Below, piece by piece: positions 1 to 5,880 of a DNA stretch of 11,032 nucleotides (the stretch's first letter is position 1; each line of letters starts with the position of its first letter). The notes under the pieces are model-generated. The model was given only the letters and a program-made list of their open reading frames with translations. It was not told the DNA's origin and did no database searches. This DNA comes from an uncultured Solirubrobacteraceae bacterium (GTDB lineage Bacteria; Actinomycetota; Thermoleophilia; Solirubrobacterales; Solirubrobacteraceae), in assembly GCA_955652215.1 (NCBI GenBank), contig CATPAX010000286.1, positions 1 through 11,032 of the forward strand, written 5' to 3'. A program made the translations under genes and the position numbers.

Positions 1-210
1 CCGATCCAGACCGCGACCACGGTCAAGGTCAACGGCAGCGGAATGCTGACCACTGATGGCCCCTTCGCCGACACCAAGGAGTTCTTCGGCGGGTTCTATC
101 TGCTCGAAGCCGAGAACCTGGACGCGGCACTATCCGTTGCCTCGCGCGTTCCAGCCGCCCGGCTGGGCGGCTCGGTGGAGGTCCGCCCGATCGTGGAGCA
201 GCCGAGCTGA
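1..210 (+). CDS. YCII/DGPF-domain protein, C-terminal part (5' end outside window)
   Basis: The frame is open from base 1 to a TGA at 208-210 and encodes the last 69 residues. It carries the signature DGPFADTKE (fragment residues 19-27) followed by FFGGFYLLEA, typical of the YCII-related (PF03795) 'DGPF' family. The start lies upstream of the window; full-length members are about 110-130 residues, so roughly half is present. Known context: DGPF genes sit directly before ECF42 sigma-factor genes in many actinobacteria, and that is the arrangement here. The biochemical role of these proteins is not established. They are small ferredoxin-fold, YciI-like proteins and may be regulated by, or act with, the adjacent sigma factor. 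The stop overlaps the presumed CTG start of the sigma gene (CTGA), which suggests translational coupling. Confidence 0.9.
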   Translation, partial: PIQTATTVKVNGSGMLTTDGPFADTKEFFGGFYLLEAENLDAALSVASRVPAARLGGSVEVRPIVEQPS

Positions 211-1367
211 TCGAGCAGGTCTTTCGCGACGAGTGGGGTCGGATCCTCGCTCACCTGGTCGGCTTCCTCGGCGACTTCGATCTCGCCGAGGAGGCCGCCC
301 AGGACGCGTTTGCGATCGCAGCAACGCGGTGGCCGCGCGACGGGACTCCCACAAATCCGCGTGCCTGGCTGATCGCGACCGCGCGCAACCGCGCGATCGA
401 CCGGCTGCGTCGCGAGCGCATGTTTGCCGAGAAGGCCGCTTTGCTCCTCACGCCAGAGGCAATGACCGACGAGCCGGGCGAGACGATGAGCATTCCCGAC
501 GAACGACTCGAGCTGATCTTCACCTGCTGTCATCCGGCGCTCGCGATGGAGGCGCAGGTCGCGTTGACCCTACGCGCGCTCGGAGGCCTCAGCACGGAGG
601 AGATCGCGTCCGCGTTCCTCGTCTCACCGGAGACGATGAAGCGGCGCCTTTCGCGTGCCAAGTCGAAGATCAAGGCGGCCGGGATCCCGTTCGCGGTTCC
701 TGCGGATCACCTGCTCTCCGACCGTCTCGAGGCCGTGCTGGCGGTTGTCTATCTGATCTTCAACGAGGGCTACGGCGGCCGCATCGACCTGGCCGCCGAG
801 GCGATCGCACTCGGCCGCGTGCTCTGCGCGTTGATGCCTGACGAGTCCGAGGTCCGTGGCCTGCTTGCACTGATGCTCCTACATCACGCGCGGCGGGCAG
901 CCAGGTTCGTGGGCGGAACTGTTGTGCTGCTTGAAGACCAGGACAGGTCGCTGTGGGACCGAGCTCAGCTCGAGGCGGGGCGAGCCGAGCTCGACCGCGC
1001 TTTCGCCCTGCATGGCCGCGGGTCATACGCGATCCAGGCGGCAATCGCCTCCCTCCAGCTCGAGGAGAAGGTGGACTGGTCGGAGATCAGCGCTCTCTAC
1101 GAGGAGCTCGCGCGCCGCTCCCGCTCGCCGGTGGTCGAGCTCAATCGCGCCGTCGCGATCGCGCAGGCCGGGTCAACCGGTGCGGCCTTGGAGCTGGTAG
1201 AGAGCCTGGACCTCGCGGAATACAGGTATCTCCACTCGACCCGCGCAGAGCTGCTTCGGAGGCTCGGTCGCACCGAGGAGGCCCGAGCGGCTTATCGCCG
1301 CGCCCTGGAGCTGACTGCCGAGGGTCCCGAGCAGCGATTCTTAGCGCAGCGGCTCGAGCAGCTCTGA
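207..1367 (+). CDS. ECF42-like RNA polymerase sigma factor with C-terminal TPR-like extension
   Basis: Extracytoplasmic-function sigma factor that would direct RNA polymerase to a small promoter set. Read from CTG 207 it has 386 residues, about the usual family length. Region sigma2 (about residues 2-72) contains FDLAEEAAQDAF and ARNRAIDRLRRER. Sigma4 (about 101-162) contains GGLSTEEIASAFLVSPETM and KRRLSRAKSKI. A long C-terminal part (about 165-386), with LYEEL, PVVELNRAVA and a final RRLGRTEEARAAYRRALEL-type helical repeat, matches the DUF6596/TPR-like extension of ECF42 factors, which lack a classical anti-sigma factor. The first ATG is at 420 and would delete nearly all of sigma2. No ATG, GTG or TTG occurs in frame between 207 and 420, so CTG 207, overlapping the TGA of the DGPF gene, is the best start. 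An automatic caller would probably give 420-1367. Function confident, start moderate. Confidence 0.88.
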   Translation: MIEQVFRDEWGRILAHLVGFLGDFDLAEEAAQDAFAIAATRWPRDGTPTNPRAWLIATARNRAIDRLRRERMFAEKAALLLTPEAMTDEPGETMSIPDERLELIFTCCHPALAMEAQVALTLRALGGLSTEEIASAFLVSPETMKRRLSRAKSKIKAAGIPFAVPADHLLSDRLEAVLAVVYLIFNEGYGGRIDLAAEAIALGRVLCALMPDESEVRGLLALMLLHHARRAARFVGGTVVLLEDQDRSLWDRAQLEAGRAELDRAFALHGRGSYAIQAAIASLQLEEKVDWSEISALYEELARRSRSPVVELNRAVAIAQAGSTGAALELVESLDLAEYRYLHSTRAELLRRLGRTEEARAAYRRALELTAEGPEQRFLAQRLEQL

Positions 1368-1376
1368 TCGCAACGC

Positions 1377-1382
1377 TAGGCT
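1377..1382 (+). promoter_or_regulatory. possible -10 box (TAGGCT) before the 87-aa gene
   Basis: TAGGCT lies just after the sigma-factor stop and about 58 nt before the ATG at 1441. It fits the TANNNT pattern seen at other starts in the window but with a longer leader that carries a Shine-Dalgarno site. It would allow the small gene to be transcribed separately from the sigma factor. Weak, single-box evidence. Confidence 0.3.
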
Positions 1383-1423
1383 CTGAGGAAGTCGCAAGTC
1401 TGACCGCGACGGTCACGCTAATC

Positions 1424-1432
1424 AAGAAGGAG
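1424..1432 (+). promoter_or_regulatory. strong Shine-Dalgarno site for the gene at 1441
   Basis: AAGAAGGAG ends 8 nt before the ATG at 1441. It fixes this start and contrasts with the many starts in the window that have no ribosome-binding site. Confidence 0.75.
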
Positions 1433-1440
1433 CAACGCAG

Positions 1441-1704
1441 ATGGGATTCCTAGACAAGGCAAAGGCAGCAGCAGAGCAAGCGGCGGTTAAGGCCAAGGAG
1501 GGCGTAGAGGAAGTTCAGGCCAAGCGCGAGCTTTCCCAGGCTTACGGGGATCTCGGACGCGCTGCATACCGGCTGATAGGCTCCGGCGAGATCTCCCACC
1601 CTGAGCTCCTCCCGCTCGCTGAGCGCGTGTCGCAGCTCGACTCGCCAACGAATGGCGGAGCGGGTCCGGACGCCCAGTACGCGGTGCCGCAGACCCCGGC
1701 CTAG
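1441..1704 (+). CDS. small Ala/Glu/Lys-rich helical protein, function unknown
   Basis: 87-residue protein beginning MGFLDKAKAAAEQAAVKAKEG. The first 45 residues are Ala/Lys/Glu-rich and predicted by eye to form one amphipathic helix. A short conserved-looking segment follows (ELSQAYGDLGRAAYRLIGSG, then HPEL and L..RV..L), and a Pro/Gly-rich tail. There is no signal peptide or membrane segment, so it is probably cytoplasmic. Similar small proteins are annotated as hypothetical in actinobacteria; I do not know a function. A good Shine-Dalgarno site supports the start. It lies 73 bp after the sigma-factor stop. Its TAG stop shares the palindrome CTAG (1701-1704) with the stop of the convergent gene, so the two coding regions overlap by 3 bp. 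Confidence 0.8.
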   Translation: MGFLDKAKAAAEQAAVKAKEGVEEVQAKRELSQAYGDLGRAAYRLIGSGEISHPELLPLAERVSQLDSPTNGGAGPDAQYAVPQTPA

Positions 1705-2111
1705 CCAGCAGAGCGCGCGAGAACCGGCAACGGCCGGAGGTCTGGCTGCACCCAACCGGATCGCGACGCCGGATCGGACAGCGTGGTACTGCTGTAATGC
1801 TTGGCGACCAACTGCCTGTCGAGCAGCCCTTCGTTGCGCGCGAGGAACGCGTCGAAGGTTGCGGCATCGCCGCAGGTCATATGCACCGCCACCAGCCGAA
1901 CCCAGCTGAGCGTCATGGTGTGGTGGTAGCGATCCGGCGTACCGTGTGCGCTGGCCAGATGCCGTATTGCTGCCGCCATCAGGCGCTCCGCGGTTCCGAG
2001 GTCCGCGATCCGTAGATAGCGCCAGGCAAGCTCGAGATGCTCCCGGTGTCCGAACCTGTCGCGACGCTCGAGGACGGCTTCCAGTTCCTGCTCGTAAGTC
2101 AGACGCTCCAT
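1701..2111 (-). CDS. conserved hypothetical protein (136 aa)
   Basis: Reads MERLTYEQELEAVLERRD, then FGHREHLELAWRYLRIADLG and later ATFDAFLARNEGLLDRQLVAKHYS. The FGHREHLxLAWRYL motif and the 'YHHTMT..W..LV' segment recur in a family of uncharacterised actinobacterial proteins of about 130-150 residues that I recall only as hypothetical. It is mostly helical and soluble, with no signal peptide. The C-terminal tail beyond about residue 112 (SDPASRSGW onward) looks less constrained. A TACGCT box (2118-2123, minus strand) 6 nt before the ATG points to a leaderless mRNA and supports the start. Convergent with the 87-aa gene. Real gene very likely; function unknown. Confidence 0.8.
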   Translation of the reverse strand: MERLTYEQELEAVLERRDRFGHREHLELAWRYLRIADLGTAERLMAAAIRHLASAHGTPDRYHHTMTLSWVRLVAVHMTCGDAATFDAFLARNEGLLDRQLVAKHYSSTTLSDPASRSGWVQPDLRPLPVLARSAG

Positions 2112-2117
2112 CTGACA

Positions 2118-2123
2118 AGCGTA
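2118..2123 (-). promoter_or_regulatory. -10 box (TACGCT) of a leaderless promoter
   Basis: On the minus strand TACGCT is followed by 6 nt (TGTCAG) and then the ATG at 2111. With the usual distance from -10 box to start site, transcription would begin at or next to the A of the ATG. No Shine-Dalgarno site is present. Confidence 0.5.
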
Positions 2124-2180
2124 CGCAAACGGGACGAGCGGACAAGCGTGAGCGCTCGGCAGCTGTGCTCGAGCCGGACT

Positions 2181-2522
2181 CTATGCCTCAGTCAGGTAGT
2201 GCCGGCCACCCGCGGAGTCGATCCAGACGCGCATCACCCGTCCGCTACGAGGATCCCGGAAACGCTCGTCAGTGGGCGCCCAGCCGGGCTCCGGCGCATC
2301 GGCATCGCCATGGCCACGCCCCCTTCGCGGGCGGGCCGACTTCTCGAGGGGGCTCGCCGGCGGAGGCAGATCGGCCATCACTGCCGCTGCGTGCTCGTGC
2401 GTCTTTGCTTCGGCGATTGCGGCGATCCGGCGCTCCAGCTCGTCGACCTCGAGCCGGCCCTCGGCAGCATGGCGAGCCAGCCTCTCGAACAGCAGCTCGC
2501 GGTCGGCGTCGCTGAGTCGCAC
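2181..2522 (-). CDS. DUF1707 (SHOCT-like) domain protein
   Basis: Starting at the GTG at 2522 it encodes 113 residues: an N-terminal DUF1707 domain (about residues 1-52; LSDADRELLFERLARHA, then GRLEVDELERRIAAIAEA and HAAAVMADLP), a basic Pro/Arg/Gly-rich linker, and a C-terminal segment with FRDPRSGRVMRVWIDSAGG. DUF1707 is a small helical domain common at the N terminus of actinobacterial proteins, often with membrane segments; none is seen here, so this one is probably cytoplasmic. The start lies 8 nt after the stop of the upstream YbjQ-like gene with no clear Shine-Dalgarno site, which suggests one bicistronic mRNA with translation reinitiation. The reading frame continues upstream to 3089, but that part is antisense or out of frame to other genes. 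Confidence 0.8.
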   Translation of the reverse strand: MRLSDADRELLFERLARHAAEGRLEVDELERRIAAIAEAKTHEHAAAVMADLPPPASPLEKSARPRRGRGHGDADAPEPGWAPTDERFRDPRSGRVMRVWIDSAGGRHYLTEA

Positions 2523-2530
2523 GTCCCGGG

Positions 2531-2872
2531 CTAAGAAACGCGCTCGGCCTTCACCGCTGTCCCGTAGGCGACGATCTCCGTGAACTGCTGACCGATCTCG
2601 GAGGAATCGAATCGCACGGCGACGACCGCATCCGCGCCGAGCAGACGGGCGTTGTCGACCATCCGATCGATCGCGTGACGCCGGGAGTCTTCGAGCAGCT
2701 GGGTGTACTCGGGAATCTCGCCTCGCCGTAGCCCCTTGAACGAGGCGGCCACCCCGCCTGTGAAGCCCATGCTTCGCACGACGAGGCCGTAACACACGCC
2801 GAGCGATTCGCCGATCGTCCATCCCGATAGCTCCAGCGCGGTTGTCATCGGAAGGGCGGCCTGGTCCGGCAT
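2531..2872 (-). CDS. YbjQ/UPF0145 family protein
   Basis: 113 residues with the YbjQ (PF01906) pattern: strand LELSGWTIGESLGVCYGLVVRS, then GEIPEYTQLLEDSRRHAIDRMVDNARLLGADAVVAVRFDSSEI and a final strand FTEIVAYGTAV. The family forms pentameric beta-alpha rings and is often labelled 'heavy-metal-binding domain', but its function is not established. Two starts are possible: ATG 2872, or ATG 2848, which matches the usual N terminus (MTTALELSGW) better. A TACAGT box exactly 7 nt before 2872 favours the longer form as a leaderless mRNA. It precedes the DUF1707 gene by 8 nt, probably as one operon, and is divergent from the lipoprotein gene. Confidence 0.88.
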   Translation of the reverse strand: MPDQAALPMTTALELSGWTIGESLGVCYGLVVRSMGFTGGVAASFKGLRRGEIPEYTQLLEDSRRHAIDRMVDNARLLGADAVVAVRFDSSEIGQQFTEIVAYGTAVKAERVS

Positions 2873-2879
2873 CGACGCA

Positions 2880-2885
2880 ACTGTA
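2880..2885 (-). promoter_or_regulatory. -10 box (TACAGT) of a leaderless promoter
   Basis: On the minus strand TACAGT is followed by 7 nt (TGCGTCG) and the ATG at 2872. It is one half of a short divergent promoter region shared with the lipoprotein gene. Its TACNGTTGCG context is the same as that of the rightward box at 2930. Confidence 0.5.
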
Positions 2886-2929
2886 GTCCTTGTGGGCGGC
2901 TGTCGATACGCCCTGTGAACGGCGCTCGG

Positions 2930-2935
2930 TACCGT
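2930..2935 (+). promoter_or_regulatory. -10 box (TACCGT), near-leaderless promoter of the lipoprotein gene
   Basis: TACCGT is followed by 9 nt and the ATG at 2945, implying an untranslated leader of at most about 2-3 nt. It lies inside the coding sequence that would be read from the alternative GTG at 2915, and so argues for ATG 2945. The context TACCGTTGCGA resembles the divergent box TACAGTTGCG. Confidence 0.5.
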
Positions 2936-2944
2936 TGCGACTCC

Positions 2945-3634
2945 ATGCTCCGGCTCCCCTCACGACTCTATCCCCTGATCGCCGTGTGTCTGTGCGTCGC
3001 AGCATGCGGCGGCAGCTCGTCGAATAGCACCTCGACGACGAGCGCGACGAGCACGTCAGCCCCCACGACCAGCACCACGTCGGCCACAACGACGACCGCC
3101 TCCAAGACTGTCCTTGGATACGAGAAGATGCCGATCGAGCTGGGCCCCGACCTGACGACTCCGAGCACCACGGGAACCGGCACGGAAGACGGCATCACGT
3201 GCGCGCCGATCGAACAGCTCGCCTACCACATCCACGCCCACCTGGCGGTCTATGTGAACGGCTCGCTGCGATCGCTTCCGGCCGGGATCGGCATCCCCGG
3301 CTCAACGCAAATCCCCTACGGCGGCGGGGTCATAGCGTACGCCGGACAGTGCATCTACTGGCTGCACACGCACACCAACGATGGGGTCATCCACATCGAG
3401 TCGCCCACCGCGCGCATCTACACGCTCGGCGACTTCTTCGACGAGTGGCACCAGCCACTCAGCTCCAGCCAGGTCGCCAGTGCCAAGGGCCGGGTGACGG
3501 CGATCGTAGACGGCAAGGTCTGGAGCGGGAACCCGCGGGCGATTCCCCTCCAGCCGCACTCGGGCATCCAACTCGACGTCGGCTCACCGGGCGTCCCGTT
3601 CCAGCCCGTGTCCTGGGCGCTTTCAGACCTCTAA
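2945..3634 (+). CDS. secreted His-rich lipoprotein of unknown function
   Basis: 229 residues from ATG 2945. The basic N terminus (MLRLPSR) and hydrophobic core run to a lipobox VAAC with Cys21, followed by GGSSS; this predicts a lipoprotein anchored on the outer face of the membrane. Residues about 24-53 form a Ser/Thr/Ala-rich flexible linker. The folded part has HIHAHLAVYVNG (His95, 97, 99), a Cys at CIYWLHTHTNDGVIHIES (His141, His143 and a later His) and TLGDFFDEWHQPLS. I recall this His pattern from uncharacterised proteins of related actinobacteria. The two His clusters suggest metal binding, which is inference. A GTG at 2915 would add 10 residues with no Shine-Dalgarno site. No operon partner on this strand. 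Confidence 0.85.
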   Translation: MLRLPSRLYPLIAVCLCVAACGGSSSNSTSTTSATSTSAPTTSTTSATTTTASKTVLGYEKMPIELGPDLTTPSTTGTGTEDGITCAPIEQLAYHIHAHLAVYVNGSLRSLPAGIGIPGSTQIPYGGGVIAYAGQCIYWLHTHTNDGVIHIESPTARIYTLGDFFDEWHQPLSSSQVASAKGRVTAIVDGKVWSGNPRAIPLQPHSGIQLDVGSPGVPFQPVSWALSDL

Positions 3635-3643
3635 GAGCGCACT

Positions 3644-3676
3644 CCGGACTGGGCGTTTATCCCGATGTCCAGTCGG
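3644..3676 (+). terminator. possible weak hairpin after the lipoprotein gene
   Basis: CCGGACTGG (3644-3652) can pair with CCAGTCGG (3669-3676), giving 8 bp with one bulged G and a 16-nt loop, 10 bp after the lipoprotein stop. No T-tract follows, so intrinsic termination is uncertain. Confidence 0.25.
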
Positions 3677-3780
3677 CCCGGTCGTTTCCTGTACCTCAGG
3701 CCATGGCTGGGGGTGGTGGCGCTGGCGAACATCCTGGCTAAACCGGGGAAGTGCGTGAAACCCGGTCCTTTCAGGAATAC

Positions 3781-3786
3781 AAGGAG
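3781..3786 (+). promoter_or_regulatory. Shine-Dalgarno site deciding a TTG start for the ammonium transporter
   Basis: AAGGAG ends 6 nt before the TTG at 3793, in frame with the transporter. The alternative GTG at 3751 has no such site and would add 14 hydrophilic residues before the first transporter-like sequence. Confidence 0.7.
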
Positions 3787-3792
3787 ACGAGC

Positions 3793-5208
3793 TTGCCTCT
3801 GCCATACCCCACTTGGCTCAGCCCTGGTGATAACGCCTGGCAGCTGACCGCCGCAACTCTGGTCGGCCTGATGAGCGTCCCCGGCCTGGTCGTGCTCTAC
3901 GGCGGCGTCATGCAGAAGCGCTGGTCGGTCAACAGCATGATGCTGACGTTTGCCGCGTTCGCGATCGTGCTGGTCGTTTGGGTGCTGTGGGGATTCAAGA
4001 TGGCATTCGGGCATCCAATCGGCTCAGGGACGGGGTTCTTCTCGACCTTCATCGGGATCCCCGGATCGATCCTCGGCGCTGGCCAGGAGGAGGGCCGAGC
4101 GAGCATCCCGCTACTGAGCGGGGGCATGCCTGCATTCAGGTTCCCGCAGTCCTCGCTCGCCTACTTCCAGTTCGTATTCGCCGCGATCACGCCGATCCTG
4201 ATGCTCGGCTCGGTCCTCGGCCGCGTGAACTTCAAGGGCTGGATTCCGTTCGTGGCGCTGTGGTCGACATTCATCTACTCGATCAACGCGTTCCTGATCT
4301 GGGGCGGCGGCTGGTTCGCCCACATGGGCGCGATCGACTACTCGGGCGGCTACGTGATCCATCTCTCAGCAGGCGTTTCGGGATTCGTCGCGGCGGCCGT
4401 GATCGGTCCGCGACTTCAGCGCGACCGCGAAATCGACGCCCCTAACAACGTCGCGATGGTCGCGGTCGGCGCCGGGCTTCTGTGGCTTGGCTGGAACGGC
4501 TTCAACGGCGGAGATCCCTACTTCGCGGGAGCGAACGCCTCGGCAGCTGTGCTCAACACGAACCTCTGCACGGCGGTGGCATTCCTGATCTGGGTCGGGT
4601 GGGACTACCTCACCGGCCGGAAGCCTGGGTTGATCTCGGGAGTCAACGGGATGATCACCGGCCTGGTGGCGATCACCCCGGCAGCCGGCTACGTCAACGG
4701 GTGGGGAGCGATCGCACTTGGGGTGATCGCCTCGAGCATCGTCTACTTCGCGCTGAACTACCTGAGCCGGCTACGGCCGTTTCGAAAGGTCGACGACACG
4801 CTCGGAGTGGTGTACACCCACGGGTTCGCCGGCCTCGCGGGTGGCCTGCTGGTGGGGGTGTTCGCGGATCCGGCGATGCTGGTCTACCCCGGCCACGGCA
4901 AGGTGCCAGGATTCTCGGCAGTCGGTCTGCTCCACGGCAACTGGACGCTGCTGAAATGGCAGTTCCTGGCCGCGATCTGGGTGATCCTCTTCTCGGGCGC
5001 CGGAACGTTCCTGCTGCTGAAGCTGGTCGGCGTGTTCGTGCCGATGCGTATGGCCGAGAAGAACATGGAGATCGGCGACACCGCCGAGCACGGTCACGAG
5101 GTCTATCCGTCGGACGTCCCGTCGCTGGGCTTCCCCGGAGGACTGCCCGGGATCGGGCACGGGGCACCGAGCGCCCCGGCGCCTACTGCGGCCCCGACGA
5201 CGGCCTGA
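3793..5208 (+). CDS. amt: ammonium transporter, Amt/MEP family
   Basis: 471-residue membrane channel-type transporter that moves ammonium/ammonia into the cell; about 11 hydrophobic helices are visible. Diagnostic segments in order: PGLVVLYGGVMQKRWSVN, FQFVFAAITPILMLGSVLGR (aromatic gate region), WSTFIYSINAFLIWGGGWF, DYSGGYVIHLSAGVSGFV with pore His190, GLLWLGWNGFNGG, and VVYTHGFAGLAGGLLVG with pore His343. These two His correspond to the twin-histidine pair of E. coli AmtB (His168 and His318). The cytoplasmic tail is short and ends in an Ala/Pro-rich stretch. The start is TTG 3793, chosen for AAGGAG 6 nt upstream; GTG 3751 is the longer alternative. Usually amt is followed by glnK, but here the next gene is convergent and no PII gene is present in the window. 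A very long hairpin begins 5 bp after the stop. Confidence 0.96.
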   Translation: MPLPYPTWLSPGDNAWQLTAATLVGLMSVPGLVVLYGGVMQKRWSVNSMMLTFAAFAIVLVVWVLWGFKMAFGHPIGSGTGFFSTFIGIPGSILGAGQEEGRASIPLLSGGMPAFRFPQSSLAYFQFVFAAITPILMLGSVLGRVNFKGWIPFVALWSTFIYSINAFLIWGGGWFAHMGAIDYSGGYVIHLSAGVSGFVAAAVIGPRLQRDREIDAPNNVAMVAVGAGLLWLGWNGFNGGDPYFAGANASAAVLNTNLCTAVAFLIWVGWDYLTGRKPGLISGVNGMITGLVAITPAAGYVNGWGAIALGVIASSIVYFALNYLSRLRPFRKVDDTLGVVYTHGFAGLAGGLLVGVFADPAMLVYPGHGKVPGFSAVGLLHGNWTLLKWQFLAAIWVILFSGAGTFLLLKLVGVFVPMRMAEKNMEIGDTAEHGHEVYPSDVPSLGFPGGLPGIGHGAPSAPAPTAAPTTA

Positions 5209-5209
5209 G

Positions 5210-5515
5210 CTACTTCTCCCGTCCGATCAGGCGAGCGCCTCTCCCGAGCGCCCGCTTGATCGGACCGGGAGAGCTCGGTTGGGTGCGCAGCCACTCGTCG
5301 CGGGCGGGGAGCTTCCCCGCCTGGCGTGCCGCCATGACGCAGGCGGTGTGGGCGTGGCGCCGGCCAGTGGACGACCCCTCGGGCAGGAGCAGCATGTGCT
5401 CGCTGAGCGAGGGGAGCTGGCGGCCGCAGAGCGGGCACGTGTACGTAGCGGGCTTGCGGTTCTGGGCGCGGCGCACGTTCCACCAGCGCGCCGGCGGGAG
5501 CTGGCGCTGACCCAT
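5210..5515 (-). CDS. small zinc-ribbon-like protein, conserved hypothetical
   Basis: 101 residues from the ATG at 5515 (MGQRQLPPARWWN). A CxxC knuckle (Cys27, Cys30 in YTCPLCGRQLP), His40 in LSEHMLL, and a second group His54/His56/Cys59 (RRHAHTACV) suggest one structural zinc site. The C terminus is basic (KRALGRGARLIGREK). I recall close relatives in Solirubrobacterales annotated as hypothetical; the function is unknown. The reading frame extends upstream to 5578, but the added residues overlap the divergent DUF6812 promoter and start, and MGQRQLPPARWW is the conserved beginning. Upstream is a weak GATCCT box 7 nt before the ATG. The gene is convergent with amt, with only one base between the two stops, and its 3' end forms part of a large hairpin. 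Confidence 0.8.
   Translation of the reverse strand: MGQRQLPPARWWNVRRAQNRKPATYTCPLCGRQLPSLSEHMLLLPEGSSTGRRHAHTACVMAARQAGKLPARDEWLRTQPSSPGPIKRALGRGARLIGREK
5214..5273. terminator. long near-perfect hairpin at the amt / zinc-ribbon convergent junction
   Basis: GTCCGATCA (5221-5229) pairs perfectly with TGATCGGAC (5257-5265). The stem continues inward (5230-5238 with 5248-5256, one G-T pair and one A-C mismatch) and outward past a bulged C5266 (TTCTCCC 5214-5220 with 5267-5273). This gives about 24 base pairs with a loop of about 9 nt. It starts 5 bp after the amt stop and lies within the last codons of the opposite gene. A bidirectional terminator or RNA-stabilising hairpin is likely by position; no clear T-tract is present on the plus strand. 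Confidence 0.55.
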
Positions 5516-5551
5516 CTGTCCAAGGATCGCAGCTGTGACCGACGCGAACGC

Positions 5552-5557
5552 TATCGT
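5552..5557 (+). promoter_or_regulatory. -10 box (TATCGT) of a leaderless promoter
   Basis: TATCGT is followed by 7 nt and the ATG at 5565. The same hexamer precedes the hydroxylase gene at 5881. It favours 5565 over the GTG at 5535 as start of the DUF6812 gene. Confidence 0.5.
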
Positions 5558-5564
5558 CGCCCCG

Positions 5565-5825
5565 ATGGACCAGCGCAACGAACGAGTCCTGGTCGAGACA
5601 GATCGCTACCGGATCACCGGGCTACTGCATCTCCCGCGCGAGGGATACCGCAGTCGCCTGACCGACTACCTGAACTCCACCGAGCGGGCTTTCCTCGCGC
5701 TCACGGATGTGGAGATCGCGCGGATCGACGGGGCTGCGCCTGCCGAGCACCGGCAATTCTTGGCTGTCTCGCTGAGCCGCGTCGTGATGGTCTTCCCGGA
5801 GGATTCCGAGCAGGAATCCGGGTAG
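5565..5825 (+). CDS. DUF6812-like protein
   Basis: 86 residues from ATG 5565: MDQRNERVLVETDRYRITG, then LLHLPREGYRSRLTDYLNS, ERAFLALTDVEIARIDG and a last strand FLAVSLSRVVMVFPED. The pattern ERVLVETxRxxIxGxLxLPxxGYRSRLxDxLN, then FLALTDV, is that of a small all-beta-like family (DUF6812, name given from memory) common in actinobacteria; its function is unknown. No signal peptide or membrane segment, so a cytoplasmic protein. Two starts compete: GTG 5535 with AAGGA 8 nt upstream, and ATG 5565 with a TATCGT box 7 nt upstream. I chose 5565 because conservation begins just after it. Divergent from the zinc-ribbon gene, with a 49-bp gap holding both promoters. Confidence 0.8.
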   Translation: MDQRNERVLVETDRYRITGLLHLPREGYRSRLTDYLNSTERAFLALTDVEIARIDGAAPAEHRQFLAVSLSRVVMVFPEDSEQESG

Positions 5826-5864
5826 TCCGTAGGGAGGCGCCGTTACCAGCGCCCACCTCCGAGG

Positions 5865-5870
5865 TATCGT
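5865..5870 (+). promoter_or_regulatory. -10 box (TATCGT), near-leaderless promoter of the hydroxylase gene
   Basis: TATCGT ends 10 nt before the ATG at 5881, implying an untranslated leader of only a few bases. A small inverted repeat, GGCGC (5836-5840) with GCGCC just downstream, lies before it and may end transcription from the DUF6812 gene. Confidence 0.45.
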
Positions 5871-5880
5871 TAGGGCGACG

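Noticed and set aside
56..841. 261-residue Arg-rich frame at the window start
   Set aside because: Shadow of the DGPF and sigma-factor genes, which have clear family signatures in their own frames.
2181..3089. Single 302-residue minus-strand protein
   Set aside because: Only the part from 2522 down matches a family (DUF1707). The upstream part overlaps the YbjQ-like gene in another frame and runs antisense to the lipoprotein gene.
5209..5578. PII (glnK) gene expected next to amt
   Set aside because: The downstream gene is convergent and is a zinc-ribbon protein; no PII-like sequence was found in the window.
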